Positions 1 through 7,289 of a DNA stretch of 21,169 nucleotides are shown here, one piece after another. Location: NCBI GenBank assembly GCA_937996595.1, contig CALKVC010000159.1, positions 1 to 21,169 of the forward strand. The letters run 5' to 3'. This DNA comes from an uncultured Chitinophagaceae bacterium. Lineage in GTDB: Bacteria; Bacteroidota; Bacteroidia; Chitinophagales; Chitinophagaceae. The notes beneath the pieces are model-generated. The model searched no databases and had not been told where the DNA came from. It saw only the letters and a list, made by a program, of their open reading frames with translations. Numbering within the stretch: position 1 is the stretch's first letter; each line of letters opens with the position of its first letter. A program made the position numbers and the translations under genes.

Positions 1-514
1 AATCCAGCCGTTCTTTAATTTCTTTCAGGTCTTTCTGCTGCTTTGTGCCTATGCGTAAAACGTCAAGCGCCGGATTATAAAAATAACTGCCCCATCCGGC
101 TGTGTTGCTGTTAAATATCAACACACAGGAATCGGGGTATAATGCAATAAAAAAACCATAAGTTCCCGCAGGTAATGCCTGTCCGTTAATGGAAACATCG
201 GTTGAAAAACTGATGTTGGTGCTTTCATCGGCCCCGGCCCTCCAGGGAGATTGCACGGTTGACCCATACCCTAAAACTGAAAAACCATAATAGGCCACAT
301 CAGTACCCCAGATTTTCCCTTCACGCCCCTTTACACCGGGCGCATTCCATTTGATACCGATCTCAGTTAAGCCTACTTGCCTGCTCGTTTTACATTTATA
401 ATTCACTCCCGCATCAGGCAATGTTATCAGTTGCGCAGAAACATCTGTTACAGTTAAAAGAAATATTACAGGCAACAGAAAAGTATGCCATGCAGACTTA
501 CCATTTACTTTCAT
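1..514 (-). CDS. DUF2911 family exported protein, 3' part cut by window edge
   Basis: The frame opens at the ATG at 514 and runs without a stop to base 1, giving 171 codons; the C-terminus lies outside the window. The N-terminus has a hydrophobic signal segment (HTFLLPVIFLLTVTDVSAQ, about residues 10-28) suggesting export. The body matches the pattern I know for DUF2911: a VGLTEIGIKWNAPGVKGRE stretch, WRAGADESTNISFSTDV, then LPAGTYGFFIALYPDS and a WGSYFYNPALDVLRI segment. The biochemical role of the family is unknown to me. The upstream 515-756 gap has no supported gene. It holds one possible -7 element (TAATTTTG read on the minus strand, 614 to 607) about 90 bases before the start, with no clear -33 partner, and a small hairpin at 678-696. 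Family call from remembered motifs, not a search. Confidence 0.8.
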   Translation of the reverse strand, partial: MKVNGKSAWHTFLLPVIFLLTVTDVSAQLITLPDAGVNYKCKTSRQVGLTEIGIKWNAPGVKGREGKIWGTDVAYYGFSVLGYGSTVQSPWRAGADESTNISFSTDVSINGQALPAGTYGFFIALYPDSCVLIFNSNTAGWGSYFYNPALDVLRIGTKQQKDLKEIKERLD

Positions 515-756
515 AATTGTATATTTTAATCGTTACAAGGAAAGTTTAAATGTAAACAACATCATGCCAGGAACCAGTAATTCAATCATCAAATAATACC
601 ACTTATCAAAATTACCAGCGCTTCATGGCATTGGAAATACTATCAGGAAAAAACAGGCAATTACAGCCTTTTCAGCAGCATTCCATTTATGAATGCAGAA
701 TCCGTTATCTTATGGGAGGCTAAGGAAGAGAAATAATCGAATGGATAAGCAGCTGG

Positions 757-1137
757 TCAGGGTTTAGCATTCTTATCTGCCGGTTCAATCAGTTTAAAAT
801 ATGTCACTTTAAACCGGTCTTCAACCAATTCACCCTGCACTTCCGCTTTCCTTACTGCATTGCAGAAACCATCCTGTGCATGCGAATCGCCATGATCGTT
901 TATATTGGTACCATCAACGAAGTATGCTTTTCCTTTGATGCGTATAGCCAGGTCGCAACTTTTTCCTTTCAGGCCGAAATTGCACTCGCCACAGGAAACG
1001 TCTACGATCCTAATTTCTTTTTCGGGATCATGTTTTGAAATATTATTGTTGTTCGCCTGGCTGAAAGCTGTTGCAGAAGCCAAACAGGCAAACATAAAGA
1101 CAAAGATTTTTTTCAAACTATATTTTTTAATGAACAT
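757..1137 (-). CDS. Small exported Cys/His-rich protein, DUF6370-like
   Basis: This 126-residue protein has a Lys-rich start and hydrophobic stretch (residues 9-26, ending ATAFSQ), read as a Sec signal peptide. The mature part carries four cysteines: a VSCGEC pair (C49, C52), C61 in GKSCDLAIRI and C92 in DGFCNAVRK. It also has an HGDSH motif at 82-86. The KGKAYFVDGTNI and VQGELVEDRFKVTYFKL segments resemble the small family catalogued as DUF6370, as far as I recall it. Function is unknown; the CxxC, Cys and HxxxH set would suit metal binding or disulfides, which is inference. It follows hutU by 99 bases on the same strand, but TAAAGATA at 1176-1183 (minus-strand TATCTTTA, one base off TAnnTTTG) could be its own -7 element. 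Confidence 0.75.
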   Translation of the reverse strand: MFIKKYSLKKIFVFMFACLASATAFSQANNNNISKHDPEKEIRIVDVSCGECNFGLKGKSCDLAIRIKGKAYFVDGTNINDHGDSHAQDGFCNAVRKAEVQGELVEDRFKVTYFKLIEPADKNAKP

Positions 1138-1236
1138 GTATGCAAAATCTAATTATTAAAATGACTGGTGCCAGATAAAGATAATGCAAAATTTAAACCA
1201 TCATCATGATTAAACGCATACTACCCATACTGGTTG

Positions 1237-2940
1237 TTATTTAAGCCTGGCCGTAAAATCAAGCCCGTTTTTCCTTAAAGTTTCCAAGGCAATATCATAC
1301 CCTGCATCGGCATGCCTGATAACGCCCATTCCCGGGTCGTTGCGTAACACCCTTTGCAACCTGTTGGCAGCCTCATCGGTTCCGTCTGCCACAATCACCA
1401 TTCCGGCATGAATGCTATAACCCATTCCAACTCCTCCACCATGGTGCAGGGACACCCAACTGGCGCCACCAGCCGTATTCACCAATGCATTTAAAATTGG
1501 CCAGTCTGCCACGGCATCGCTGCCATCCAGCATGGATTCGGTTTCCCTGTTAGGGCTTGCAACCGAACCGGTATCCAGGTGGTCGCGGCCAATTACAATG
1601 GGTGCTTTCACTTTTCCTGTTCTTACTAATTCATTAAAAGCGAGCCCGGCTTTTTCCCGTTCACCCTGCCCAAGCCAGCAAATGCGTGCTGGTAAACCCT
1701 GGAAAGCAATTTTTTCTTTTGCCATCTGCATCCATCGCAGTAAACCTGCATTATCCGGGAACATTTCCATGATAAGTTCATCGGTAACGGCAATATCATG
1801 CGGATCTCCACTCAGTGCAGCCCATCTGAACGGCCCTTTCCCTTCGCAAAATAACGGGCGAATATATGCGGGAACAAATCCCGGAAAATCGAAACAACGA
1901 TTTAATTTAAACATAGCCTGGCCTTCCGGAATATGCGCCGTGCGTTTTTCATATTCCTGTGCACGTGCCCGGATATTATTTCCATAATCAAAAGTGATTG
2001 CTCCCTTATCCATCAATTGCAGCATAAGCTGAACATGCAGGTGCATGCTTTCATAACTCAATTCAATATAATGATTCGGGTCCTGTTCTCGGAGCACATT
2101 TGCTTCTTCATTACTGAGTGTATGCGGAATATAACCAATCAGCGGATCGTGCGCACTGGTTTGATCAGTAAGCGTATCCGGAATAATCTCCCTTTGAATG
2201 AGCCTGTCCAGCAGGTGAACCGCATTGCATACAACCCCGATACTTTTTGCAGCACCTTCTTTCCGGTATTCTACGGCTGCATTGATGGCTTCATCGATGC
2301 TGGTATGCTTTTCATCCAGGTATTTCGTTTCAATTCTTTTATCAATTCGCCACTCCTCCACTTCGGCAACCAATGCCACGCCTTCGTTCATGGTAATGGC
2401 CAGCGGTTGAGCGCCGCCCATGCCTCCGAGGCCGGCAGTTACGTTCAGTGTTCCTTTCAGGCTGCCAGCAAAATGTTTATTGGCAAGGGCTGCGTATGTT
2501 TCATAGGTTCCCTGAACGATGCCCTGGCTACCGATATATATCCATGAACCGGCTGTCATCTGGCCATACATCATGAGGCCTTTCTTTTCCAGTTCATCAA
2601 AATGTTTCCAGTTTGCCCAATTGGGTACTAACTGGCTATTACTGAGCAATACCCGCGGGGCATCTTTATGTGTTTTAAGCATCGCAACCGGTTTACCGCT
2701 CTGGATCAGCAATGTTTCATCATCTTCCAGGTTTTTCAATGCTTTAATAATAAGGTCAAGCGATTCAATATTACGGGCTGCTTTCCCCCTTCCGCCATAA
2801 ACGATCAGTTCTTCCGGCCTTTCGGCAACAGCCGGGTCAAGGTTATTGAGTAACATCCTTAGCGCTGCTTCCTGTATCCATCCCTTACAATTCAAAACAG
2901 AACCGGTAGGTGTCTTGTATTTCTTAAAATCGTATTTCAT
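1237..2940 (-). CDS. hutU: Urocanate hydratase (urocanase)
   Basis: Second step of histidine degradation: cytosolic, NAD+-dependent hydration of urocanate to 4-imidazolone-5-propionate. The dinucleotide-binding segment TAGLGGMGGAQP is at about 168-179. The urocanase signature FQGLPARICWLG is at about 413-424, with Cys421 where the Pseudomonas enzyme has its active-site Cys. The conserved GRDHLDTGSVASPNRE and SLHHGGGVGMGYS blocks follow at about 451-509. The open frame extends to 3033. I chose the ATG at 2940 because MKYDFKKYKTPTG puts the conserved TPTGxxLxCKxW segment near the N-terminus and gives 567 residues, close to the usual 550-560; the ATG at 2955 is a near alternative. The extra 31 residues upstream look like translated leader. 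It diverges from deoD; hutH is on the same strand but 1.1 kb upstream, beyond deoD. Confidence 0.97.
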   Translation of the reverse strand: MKYDFKKYKTPTGSVLNCKGWIQEAALRMLLNNLDPAVAERPEELIVYGGRGKAARNIESLDLIIKALKNLEDDETLLIQSGKPVAMLKTHKDAPRVLLSNSQLVPNWANWKHFDELEKKGLMMYGQMTAGSWIYIGSQGIVQGTYETYAALANKHFAGSLKGTLNVTAGLGGMGGAQPLAITMNEGVALVAEVEEWRIDKRIETKYLDEKHTSIDEAINAAVEYRKEGAAKSIGVVCNAVHLLDRLIQREIIPDTLTDQTSAHDPLIGYIPHTLSNEEANVLREQDPNHYIELSYESMHLHVQLMLQLMDKGAITFDYGNNIRARAQEYEKRTAHIPEGQAMFKLNRCFDFPGFVPAYIRPLFCEGKGPFRWAALSGDPHDIAVTDELIMEMFPDNAGLLRWMQMAKEKIAFQGLPARICWLGQGEREKAGLAFNELVRTGKVKAPIVIGRDHLDTGSVASPNRETESMLDGSDAVADWPILNALVNTAGGASWVSLHHGGGVGMGYSIHAGMVIVADGTDEAANRLQRVLRNDPGMGVIRHADAGYDIALETLRKNGLDFTARLK

Positions 2941-3099
2941 AACTGCTGATTCCATGAATGAACATTTTATATAGTAAAACGGTTTGTACTTATGTATTTT
3001 TGCAATCAATATATCGCCGGTAAAAATAATCAAAACTGGCTTTCTGCCCTAAAATCTAAAAAATCAGGCATATTGCTATGGATTATAGCTTCATCAAAA

Positions 3100-3129
3100 T
3101 TGGCTAATTTTCAATTTTTTATATCTTCA
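3100..3129 (+). promoter_or_regulatory. Candidate promoter of deoD (TTG, 19 nt, TATCTTCA)
   Basis: TTG at 3100-3102 is followed after 19 bases by TATCTTCA at 3122-3129. This resembles the Bacteroidota primary sigma promoter (TTTG about -33, TAnnTTTG about -7), with two mismatches in the -7 box. It lies just before the deoD ATG at 3147, implying a very short leader. No equally good box was found for the divergent hutU in the same gap. Confidence 0.35.
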
Positions 3130-3146
3130 CCGAAAACAGAAAAAGC

Positions 3147-3866
3147 ATGACAGCACATATTACTGCAGAAAAAGGAGAAATTGCAAAGATCGTATTGATG
3201 CCCGGAGACCCGCTGAGGGCAAAACATATTGCAGACAATATGCTTCAGGATGTTAAACTGGTTAATACAACCCGCAATGCGTTTTATTTTACCGGAACTT
3301 ATAAATCAGTACCGGTAACTATTGGTGCCAGTGGCATGGGCTGCCCGTCAATAGGCATCTACTCGTATGAATTGTACACTTCTTATGAGGTGGAATGCAT
3401 CATCCGTATTGGAACTGCCGGTGCATACGACCCGGTTACAAAAGTGTATGATGTGGTAAATACTGATATGGCATTCAGTGAATCTACTTACGCACGTGAA
3501 GCATTCGGTTATGAAGGTGAAGGGCAAAATCACCAGGGATTAGCCTATGACCTCATCAATGAAACGGCAGCAAAAATGAATATGCCTATCAAAGCTGCCA
3601 ATGTACATTCAAGTGATGTATTTTACAGGAGCAAGAAAGGTACTCCAAGGGTAGCAGCGGAAAACAACTGCATTTGCGTGGAAATGGAAGCATTTGCCCT
3701 TTTTTCAAATGCCCGTTACCTGAATAAGATGGCTGCCACTATTTTAACCATTTCAGATGTTATTCCTACCGGGGAGTATATGTCGGCAGACCAGCGCCAG
3801 AATTCATTAGACAATATGACTAAACTTGCGCTTGAATCGGTTGTAGAGATTAGTAAGCGGATTTAG
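3147..3866 (+). CDS. deoD: Purine nucleoside phosphorylase, DeoD type
   Basis: Cytosolic phosphorolysis of purine (deoxy)ribonucleosides to base plus (deoxy)ribose-1-phosphate, in nucleoside salvage. At 239 residues it has the exact length of the E. coli hexameric enzyme, and active-site residues fall at the same numbers: His4, Gly20 and Arg24 in MPGDPLRA, Arg43, Arg87 in IIRIGTAG, Glu179 and Glu181 in VEMEA, Asp204 in ISDVIP and Arg217. Conserved Asp204 and Arg217 favour PNP over uridine phosphorylase, but the sequence is divergent (SDVIPTGEY instead of E. coli SDHIRTHE), so substrate range could differ. It starts at the only sensible ATG, preceded by an A-rich stretch rather than a Shine-Dalgarno. 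It sits between hutU and hutH, facing hutH, with no obvious pathway link. Confidence 0.93.
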   Translation: MTAHITAEKGEIAKIVLMPGDPLRAKHIADNMLQDVKLVNTTRNAFYFTGTYKSVPVTIGASGMGCPSIGIYSYELYTSYEVECIIRIGTAGAYDPVTKVYDVVNTDMAFSESTYAREAFGYEGEGQNHQGLAYDLINETAAKMNMPIKAANVHSSDVFYRSKKGTPRVAAENNCICVEMEAFALFSNARYLNKMAATILTISDVIPTGEYMSADQRQNSLDNMTKLALESVVEISKRI

Positions 3867-3884
3867 TTGATTGGTTGATTTGGG

Positions 3885-3960
3885 GATGAGTTGATTTGGA
3901 GATTTGGTGATGAGTTGATTTGGAGATGAGTTGATTTGGAGATGAGTTGATTTGGAGATG
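3885..3960 (+). repeat. Short tandem repeat, 16-bp unit GATGAGTTGATTTGGA
   Basis: Four identical 16-bp copies start at 3885, 3909, 3925 and 3941. The first is separated from the rest by an 8-bp partial unit (GATTTGGT), and a partial GATG ends the array. The preceding bases 3868-3884 are a degenerate version. It begins 18 bases after the deoD stop, between convergent deoD and hutH. Spacers are absent, so it is not CRISPR. The rest of the gap to 4086 is AT-rich with no clear terminator. Confidence 0.9.
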
Positions 3961-4086
3961 TTTTGAATTTGAAAATTTTTCTGATTTAAATAAAAAATAG
4001 TCGGGGCATACACACTGCCGTGCAATATTGATTTCTCAGATTAAGGAATTTCTTATTCAACCTACATGATCAGCCGTATCAATTTT

Positions 4087-5589
4087 TCAATATAATTCAT
4101 TATTTACATTCCTGATAAACGCTACGGATTTCATCATATCATCATGCAGGATCCTGTCGGCATCATTAAAACTGACTTCTTTACGGAATGCAGCAATTAT
4201 TTTTTCCAGGAAAGCAGCCGTCTTCATTGGACGTTTAAATTCAATTGCCTGAACGGCTGTTAGCAATTCGATGGCAAGCACTTTTTCAACATTATCAATC
4301 ACCCGTTTGCATTTAGTTGCTGCATTAGCCCCCATGCTTACATGGTCTTCCTGGTTATTGCTGCTTGAAATGGAGTCTACGCTGGACGGTGTGCACAACT
4401 GCTTATTCTCACTTACAATACCGGCTGCCGTGTATTGGGGAATCATAAAACCGGAATGCAGCCCGGGGTTCTTAATGAGGAACATAGGCAGGTTACGCAA
4501 GCCGCTGATCAACTGGTAAGTCCTTCTTTCACTGATGTTGGCCAGTTCCGCCATGGCTATCGACAGGAAATCTAGCGCTAACGCCAACGGCTGTCCGTGA
4601 AAATTGCCGCCACTCACCACCAGGTCTTCATCGGGGAAAATGTTTGGATTATCTGTTACAGAATTTATTTCCCTTATAAATACAGATTGAACATAATTAA
4701 CCGTATCGGTGGTGGCTCCATGTACCTGTGGAATACACCTGAATGAATAAGGATCCTGTACCTGGTTCTTTTTTGCATGAGCTATTTCACTGTCTTTCAG
4801 CAATTCCCTGATAGAAGCGGCCGTGTTCAACTGGCCTTCATGCGGCCTCACCCGGTGAATGTTTTCGTTAAGCGGATCGAGGCTGCATTCAAAAGCATCA
4901 AAGCTGATGGCGGCAATGATATTTGCCCATCTCATCAACCTTTCCGACTGCACCAGGTTATATAATCCGTATGCGCTCATGAACTGGGTGCCGTTAATCA
5001 ACGCCAGCCCTTCTTTGCTTTGCAGGGATATAGGCTGCCAGTTCATTTTCTTCAATGCATCGGCAGCAGGTATCCTTTTCCCTTCCAGGAACACTTCACC
5101 CATACCGATCAAAGGCAGGCAGAGGTGGCTTAAAGGAGCCAGGTCACCGGAAGCGCCTAATGAGCCCTGTGTAAACACCACAGGCAGCATATCACTATTA
5201 TGCATATCCGCTAATCGCTTAACTGTTTCAAGCTGAACACCCGAATGTCCATAACTAAGCGACTTAATCTTGAGCGCCAGCATCAATTTTACAATTTGCA
5301 GCGGCACTTCCTCTCCCATGCCGCATGCATGTGATTTTAGCAGGTTATTTTGCAATGCTTCCAACTGCCCTTTATCTATCTTAACATTTTGCAGGAATCC
5401 AAAACCTGTATTGATCCCGTAAAAAAGAGCATCTGAACCAGACATCTTCCTGTTTAGGTATTCACGGCATTTTGTAATATCAGCGGCCGCTTCATCTGAT
5501 ACAGTAACCTTGTTTCCATGTAAGAGAAGTTCTTTTACCTGCCTGAAACCGGTATGGCTTTTGTCTAAAGAAATATGATTAACACTCAT
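4087..5589 (-). CDS. hutH: Histidine ammonia-lyase (histidase)
   Basis: First step of histidine degradation: non-oxidative removal of ammonia from L-histidine to give trans-urocanate, in the cytosol. The Ala-Ser-Gly triad that cyclises to the MIO electrophile is at 146-148 within GSLGASGDLAPLSHL. The conserved YGINTGFG loop is at 57-64 (Tyr57 is the equivalent of Pseudomonas Tyr53). The QDPYSFRCIPQVHGA, SGGNFHGQPLA and SSNNQEDHVSMG blocks follow in the expected order. The length of 500 residues is normal. It starts at the ATG at 5589, with the N-terminus aligning to the family without extension. It converges on deoD and diverges from the propeller gene; a good -7 box lies about 56 bases upstream. 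hutU, which uses its product, is 1.1 kb away beyond deoD. Confidence 0.98.
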   Translation of the reverse strand: MSVNHISLDKSHTGFRQVKELLLHGNKVTVSDEAAADITKCREYLNRKMSGSDALFYGINTGFGFLQNVKIDKGQLEALQNNLLKSHACGMGEEVPLQIVKLMLALKIKSLSYGHSGVQLETVKRLADMHNSDMLPVVFTQGSLGASGDLAPLSHLCLPLIGMGEVFLEGKRIPAADALKKMNWQPISLQSKEGLALINGTQFMSAYGLYNLVQSERLMRWANIIAAISFDAFECSLDPLNENIHRVRPHEGQLNTAASIRELLKDSEIAHAKKNQVQDPYSFRCIPQVHGATTDTVNYVQSVFIREINSVTDNPNIFPDEDLVVSGGNFHGQPLALALDFLSIAMAELANISERRTYQLISGLRNLPMFLIKNPGLHSGFMIPQYTAAGIVSENKQLCTPSSVDSISSSNNQEDHVSMGANAATKCKRVIDNVEKVLAIELLTAVQAIEFKRPMKTAAFLEKIIAAFRKEVSFNDADRILHDDMMKSVAFIRNVNNELY

Positions 5590-5644
5590 AGCATCAATCG
5601 CCCGTAGGGAGAAGTTTTACTTTTAAAATAAATCGTTATCTTTT

Positions 5645-5652
5645 CAAAAGTA
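5645..5652 (-). promoter_or_regulatory. Candidate -7 promoter element of hutH (TACTTTTG)
   Basis: Read on the minus strand, 5652 to 5645 is TACTTTTG, a full TAnnTTTG match. Transcription would start near 5640, leaving about a 50-nt leader before hutH. It overlaps the small palindrome CTTTTCAAAAG (5640-5650), which could be an operator. No clear TTTG partner is seen at -33, so the call rests on the -7 box and position. Confidence 0.4.
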
Positions 5653-5773
5653 ATAAAGTTATTGCATGAATAAAGTGAAATGTGGCAACCTGTTTATTTT
5701 ACAGTTAAAATGTTACGTTATCATTTAGAATGACCCGTTCATTGCATTCCAAACATGAATAAAAAAAATAATC

Positions 5774-6766
5774 ATGAAAAGAATTTTCCTCAGTTTCTTT
5801 TTTCTGTGTTTCGTTTCCTTGCTGCAGGCACAAACCGTAACCATCATTGCAAAATCGGTAAAATCATCGCTGCGCGGGTTAAGTGTTGTAGATGACAAGA
5901 CTGTATGGGTAAGTGGCAGTAGTGGTACGGTAGGATTGTCAACTGACAGTGGAAATACCTGGAAATGGATGAAGGTAGCCGGATTTGAAAAAACAGATTT
6001 CAGGGATATTGAGGCTTTTGATAATAAAACTGCGGTCATCATGGGCATAGACACACCAGGCATCATCCTGAAAACCACTGATGGCGGAGAAAACTGGAAA
6101 ACCGTTTTCAAAGACAATACAGCAGGTATGTTCCTGGATGCGATGGAATTCTGGAATGAACAGTCGGGCATCGTTATCGGCGACCCGATCAATGGCAGGA
6201 TGTTCATAGCCCGTACATTTGATGCTGCCGAAAGCTGGAATGCCATTCCGGAATCATACAGGCCGGCTGTTGACAGCGGCGAAGCCTGTTTTGCCAGCAG
6301 CGGTACCAATGTGAGGAAACTAAATAAACAGGAAGCCATCTTTATCACCGGGGGCAGGTCGTCAAGGGTTTTTATACGCGACAAAAAAATAAACATCCCC
6401 ATAATACAAGGCAAGGAATCAACCGGGGCCAATTCTATCGCTGTAAAAAACAAGAAAACCTTTATTGTTGTAGGAGGTGATTTCAATACCAAGGATGCAA
6501 CCGATAAGAATTGTGTTATTACAAAAGATGGCGGAAAAACGTGGTTTTCACCAAGTATTCCGCCACATGGTTACCGCAGTTGCATCGAATACCTTGAGAA
6601 AAAGACATGGATCAGTTGCGGCCTGAACGGAGTAGATTACAGCACCGATGAAGGCAATACTTTCAACCAGATAAGTAAAGACGGGTTTCATGTATGCCGG
6701 AAAGCTAAAAACGGTACAGCTGTTTTTTTTGCCGGAGGCGGGAAGGTTGGGAAATTGATATGGTAG
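5774..6766 (+). CDS. Exported Ycf48/BNR-type beta-propeller protein
   Basis: A 330-residue protein with a signal peptide (MKRIFLSFFFLCFVSLLQAQ, 1-20), expected in the periplasm or outside the cell. Four Asp-box motifs (S/T-x-D-x-G-x-T/N-W/F) are visible: STDSGNTW (56-63), TTDGGENW (101-108), KDGGKTW (251-257) and STDEGNTF (290-297). This repeat spacing is that of the Ycf48/sialidase-like propeller fold, commonly labelled oxidoreductase or YCF48-related in Bacteroidota. The conserved sialidase catalytic residues are not evident, so it is probably a binding or assembly scaffold rather than a glycosidase; that is inference. It lacks the C-terminal T9SS sorting domain often found on secreted proteins of this phylum. 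It is divergent from hutH, and I found no convincing promoter of its own. Confidence 0.85.
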   Translation: MKRIFLSFFFLCFVSLLQAQTVTIIAKSVKSSLRGLSVVDDKTVWVSGSSGTVGLSTDSGNTWKWMKVAGFEKTDFRDIEAFDNKTAVIMGIDTPGIILKTTDGGENWKTVFKDNTAGMFLDAMEFWNEQSGIVIGDPINGRMFIARTFDAAESWNAIPESYRPAVDSGEACFASSGTNVRKLNKQEAIFITGGRSSRVFIRDKKINIPIIQGKESTGANSIAVKNKKTFIVVGGDFNTKDATDKNCVITKDGGKTWFSPSIPPHGYRSCIEYLEKKTWISCGLNGVDYSTDEGNTFNQISKDGFHVCRKAKNGTAVFFAGGGKVGKLIW

Positions 6767-6770
6767 AAAA

Positions 6771-6800
6771 ATGTTAGATGTATGATTTATGATGTATGAT
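6771..6800 (+). repeat. Intergenic direct repeat, copy 1
   Basis: A 30-bp stretch starting ATGTTAGATGTATGA, four bases after the propeller stop codon. It matches 7290-7319 at 29 of 30 positions in the same orientation. It is built from degenerate units of the type ATGATTT and ATGATGT. Confidence 0.9.
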
Positions 6801-6858
6801 ATATGATTTATGATTTTCAGGACTTGCTTAAAATCTTACATCACAGATCATACATCAT
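6789..6858. repeat. 29-bp imperfect inverted repeat between convergent genes
   Basis: The left arm 6789-6817 and right arm 6830-6858 are reverse complements at 25 of 29 positions, with a 12-base loop (6818-6829). Each arm is made of ATGATGTATGAT-type units, and the left arm overlaps direct-repeat copy 1. It fills the gap between the propeller stop (6766) and the DUF486 stop (6866), so it may terminate both transcripts, although it is AT-rich and lacks a GC core. Confidence 0.75.
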
Positions 6859-6865
6859 ATATTTC

Positions 6866-7198
6866 TCATTTTTTAAACATAAAATAAACTGCCCCCAGCA
6901 GCAATATAAAACTTACCAGGTATTTCCAGTGAAAAGGTTCTTTAAGGTATAAAATAGCAAATGCAGCAAATACAACCAGGGTGATTACCTCCTGTGTAAT
7001 TTTCAGTTGAAAGCCGGAAAATCCATTTACATAACCCAATCTGTTTGCCGGAACCATCAGGCAATATTCAAAAAAAGCAATTCCCCAACTGATGAGCACC
7101 GCTTTCCATATGGGAATATTCACTTTTTTCAGGTTACCGTACCAGGCAACCGTCATGAATATATTGGATGCCGTTAATAAAAGGATCGTTCTGAACAT
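6866..7198 (-). CDS. DUF486 family small membrane protein (DMT superfamily)
   Basis: This 110-residue protein is almost entirely membrane-embedded, with four hydrophobic segments at about 3-20, 30-49, 70-86 and 92-108. Hallmarks of the DUF486 family as I know it are all present: TASNIFMTVAWYGNLK near the start, the ISWGIAFFEYCLMVPANRLGY block (about 36-56), and KITQEVITLVVFA followed by YLKEPFHWKY. The family belongs to the drug/metabolite transporter superfamily, like half of an EamA or an SMR unit. The substrate is unknown and no function should be assumed. The start at 7198 fits the family N-terminus. Downstream it meets the propeller gene at an inverted repeat; upstream the smc terminator separates it from smc. 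Confidence 0.88.
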   Translation of the reverse strand: MFRTILLLTASNIFMTVAWYGNLKKVNIPIWKAVLISWGIAFFEYCLMVPANRLGYVNGFSGFQLKITQEVITLVVFAAFAILYLKEPFHWKYLVSFILLLGAVYFMFKK

Positions 7199-7238
7199 GG
7201 CTATTATTTTGATTTAAAAATACCCCAATCAATTTAAT

Positions 7239-7262
7239 AAAAAAACCCGGCACTGGGCCGGG
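7239..7262 (-). terminator. Rho-independent terminator downstream of smc
   Basis: On the minus strand, CCCGGC (7262-7257), loop CCAGT, GCCGGG (7251-7246) is followed by seven T (7245-7239). It is a compact GC hairpin with a T tail, about 116 bases past the smc stop. It separates smc from the DUF486 gene, which starts at 7198 on the same strand. Confidence 0.85.
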
Positions 7263-7289
7263 GATTGTGTATAGCATTGGGTTAGAATG

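Noticed and set aside
625..723. 32-codon plus-strand open frame beginning MALEILSGKNRQ
   Set aside because: Too short, with no motif or promoter; nothing beyond chance supports it.
2941..3033. N-terminal extension of hutU to the ATG at 3033
   Set aside because: The extra residues precede the conserved family N-terminus, would make the protein unusually long and occupy the hutU-deoD promoter region.
3885..3960. CRISPR-like regular repetition
   Set aside because: Units are 16 bp and directly adjacent, with no unique spacers and no cas genes nearby.
3807..4025. 72-residue minus-strand open frame rich in Asn-Gln-Leu and Lys-Ser repeats
   Set aside because: It is the translation of the 16-bp tandem repeat plus the end of deoD; it has no start context and no independent support.
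5774..6766. Ycf48-like protein as evidence for a photosynthetic organism
   Set aside because: Ycf48/BNR propellers are widespread as exported proteins in non-photosynthetic Bacteroidota, and no photosystem gene is present.
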